The notes beneath the pieces were generated by a model, which worked only from the letters and a program-made list of their open reading frames with translations, was not told the origin of the DNA and ran no database searches. The position numbers and the translations under genes were made by a program. Below are positions 63,314 to 64,000 of a stretch of DNA of 64,000 bases, piece by piece. This stretch comes from Pseudoflavonifractor sp. Marseille-P3106 (GTDB lineage Bacteria; Bacillota; Clostridia; Oscillospirales; Oscillospiraceae). Every line of letters starts with the position of its first letter. The stretch's first letter is position 1. The stretch spans positions 186,001-250,000 of the forward strand of contig LT827126.1 of the NCBI GenBank assembly GCA_900169975.1, in the 5' to 3' direction.

Positions 63314-64000
63314 TTGGAAGATAAAATCGGCCATGTCAGTATGGATGTTTGGGGCAAGTTTGCTCTTTTTACGAGGCCGGAATGCAAAGTTGAACGATAT
63401 AGTTATGAAGTGCCAACACCTTCCAGCCTCCGTAATTTGCTCCAGAGTATTTACTGGCACCCAACATTTGACTACGAGGTCACTGGTATCCAGGTCTACA
63501 ACCGTGTCAAGCACCGCACAATTACGCGGAACGAACTCAGCTCTGTGATGCGGAGCGGGAATGCGCTGAAAACGATGGAGAGCGTACTGGAAACCGGCGA
63601 AGGACCCTCCCTCAGCGTCCCGGCATCAATGCCCAGACAGCAGAGATGCTCTACTTTCCTTTGCGATGTCTACTATACGGTGTATGCTGCGGTCGTTCCC
63701 AAGCCCAATCTCGATGAGATGGAAGAGGAGTACAACCTGACCAAAATCATTGACATCTTTAAGCGCCGGGTGGAACATGGCCAGTCCTGGCGGACGCCCT
63801 ATCTGGGGATGAAGGAATGCACAGCCTTCTTTGGCCCTCACGAGAGAGAGTCTCAGCGCCGGTCGGTATACGACGGGACGAAGATTCAGTTGGGTCGGAT
63901 GTTCTTTGATGCCGATTACAGCAACCCGGATAATGTCCGCCAGTACTTCTACTACCCGACCATGGAGAATGGATATATCCGGGTGCCATCCAGAAAAGAG
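63314..64000 (+). CDS. cas5c: Cas5c (type I-C CRISPR-associated protein), gene cut by the window edge
   Basis: 229 codons, no stop reached. Family marks: VWGKFALFTRPECKVERYSY, VPTPSSLRNLLQSIYWHPTF, CDVYYTVYAAVV, FKRRVEHGQSWRTPYLGMKE, RMFFDADYSNPDNVRQYFYY, MENGYIRVP. In Bacillus halodurans Cas5d the catalytic Tyr46 is in SIYW; here it is Tyr47. The neighbouring Lys is kept (LTKIIDIF) but the following catalytic His appears as Ile. Cas5c processes crRNA and caps the type I-C Cascade complex. Start is TTG with AAGGAG; ATG at 63,341 would shorten it. No cas3 or cas1/cas2 lies upstream. Confidence 0.85.
   Translation, partial: MEDKIGHVSMDVWGKFALFTRPECKVERYSYEVPTPSSLRNLLQSIYWHPTFDYEVTGIQVYNRVKHRTITRNELSSVMRSGNALKTMESVLETGEGPSLSVPASMPRQQRCSTFLCDVYYTVYAAVVPKPNLDEMEEEYNLTKIIDIFKRRVEHGQSWRTPYLGMKECTAFFGPHERESQRRSVYDGTKIQLGRMFFDADYSNPDNVRQYFYYPTMENGYIRVPSRKE

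Larger units (their letters stand above)
51277..64000 (+). mobile_element. Prophage/ICE-like element inserted in spoIVA (right end outside the window)
   Basis: At least 12.7 kb with lower GC and different codon use from the host block. Genes visible are holins, a lysin-like protein, DNA-processing enzymes, a partition pair and Cas5c. No capsid, tail, relaxase, type IV secretion or recombinase gene is in the part seen, so phage, phage-plasmid or conjugative element cannot be told apart. Lysis-type genes next to the attachment site favour a prophage or phage-plasmid. Confidence 0.8.

Noticed and set aside
63154-64000. CRISPR array near cas5c
   Set aside because: No regularly spaced direct repeats are visible in the window; an array could lie beyond the edge.

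Overview
The window looks like the chromosome of a GC-rich, spore-forming Gram-positive anaerobe of the Clostridia, most likely the Oscillospiraceae (Flavonifractor/Lawsonibacter/Oscillibacter type). The evidence is the gene content and order: a Bacillus-like gmk-rpoZ-priA-def-fmt-rsmB-rlmN-prpC-prkC-rsgA-thiN-spoVM cluster, the sporulation genes spoVM/sipL/spoIVA, the LL-diaminopimelate aminotransferase route to lysine, a desulfoferrodoxin, class III fructose bisphosphatase and NADP-type glutamate dehydrogenase. Genus is inference; no rRNA or tRNA gene was seen.

Positions 1-11,000: U32 peptidase and mltG; a tiny Gly/Cys-rich membrane protein; a minus-strand group (WecG/TagA glycosyltransferase, tmk, DJ-1); an amino-acid racemase; a three-gene ABC importer behind a perfect consensus promoter with a palindrome just downstream; citrate synthase plus desulfoferrodoxin; and a solitary tyrosine recombinase. 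Positions 11,000-18,000: a COG2509 flavoprotein, a radical SAM protein, gdhA, then a small unstable patch holding a 115-bp MITE-like relic, a secreted protein, its parent IS5-like element with a frameshifted transposase, and an echo of the gdhA 3' end. Positions 18,000-26,000: ackA, tmcAL, a TVP38-type membrane protein, a possible 27-codon gene, fbp, and a FUSC-YkvA-RluA group. Positions 26,000-32,000: nitrogen and lysine metabolism, with glnA behind a leader terminator, an ANTAR regulator, dapF, dapL, and a decayed fusion of glutamate synthase subunits. With glutamate synthase lost, ammonia assimilation probably relies on gdhA and glnA.

Positions 32,000-51,300 form a long forward block: cdaA-cdaR (c-di-AMP), an RseC-like protein, a DUF5685 protein, a J-domain protein, then yicC-remA-gmk-rpoZ-priA-def-fmt-rsmB-rlmN-prpC-prkC-rsgA-thiN (core translation, replication restart and cell-envelope signalling). 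It ends in a spore-coat basement-layer set: spoVM (23 codons, TTG start), a sipL-like gene and spoIVA.

spoIVA is broken at codon 149. From about 51,277 to the end of the window (over 12.7 kb, not closed) lies a mobile element of different composition. It carries two holin-like genes, a lysin-like DUF1906 protein, a lipoprotein, RNase HI, a RecJ-like nuclease, a RecG-like helicase, an HTH-plus-membrane-anchor protein, an ATP-grasp protein, a SprT-like metalloprotease, a ParA/ribbon-helix-helix partition pair, and at the very edge the start of a Cas5c (type I-C CRISPR) gene with its own promoter and no cas3 in front. Three units share a near-identical promoter, and two of these, plus one intergenic site, carry GTGCTT/AAGCAC palindromes. 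A prophage-like element splitting a sporulation gene resembles the skin element of sigK; here the target is spoIVA and the cargo includes CRISPR-Cas. The right end of the element, its recombinase and the rest of spoIVA lie outside the window, so excision is a hypothesis.
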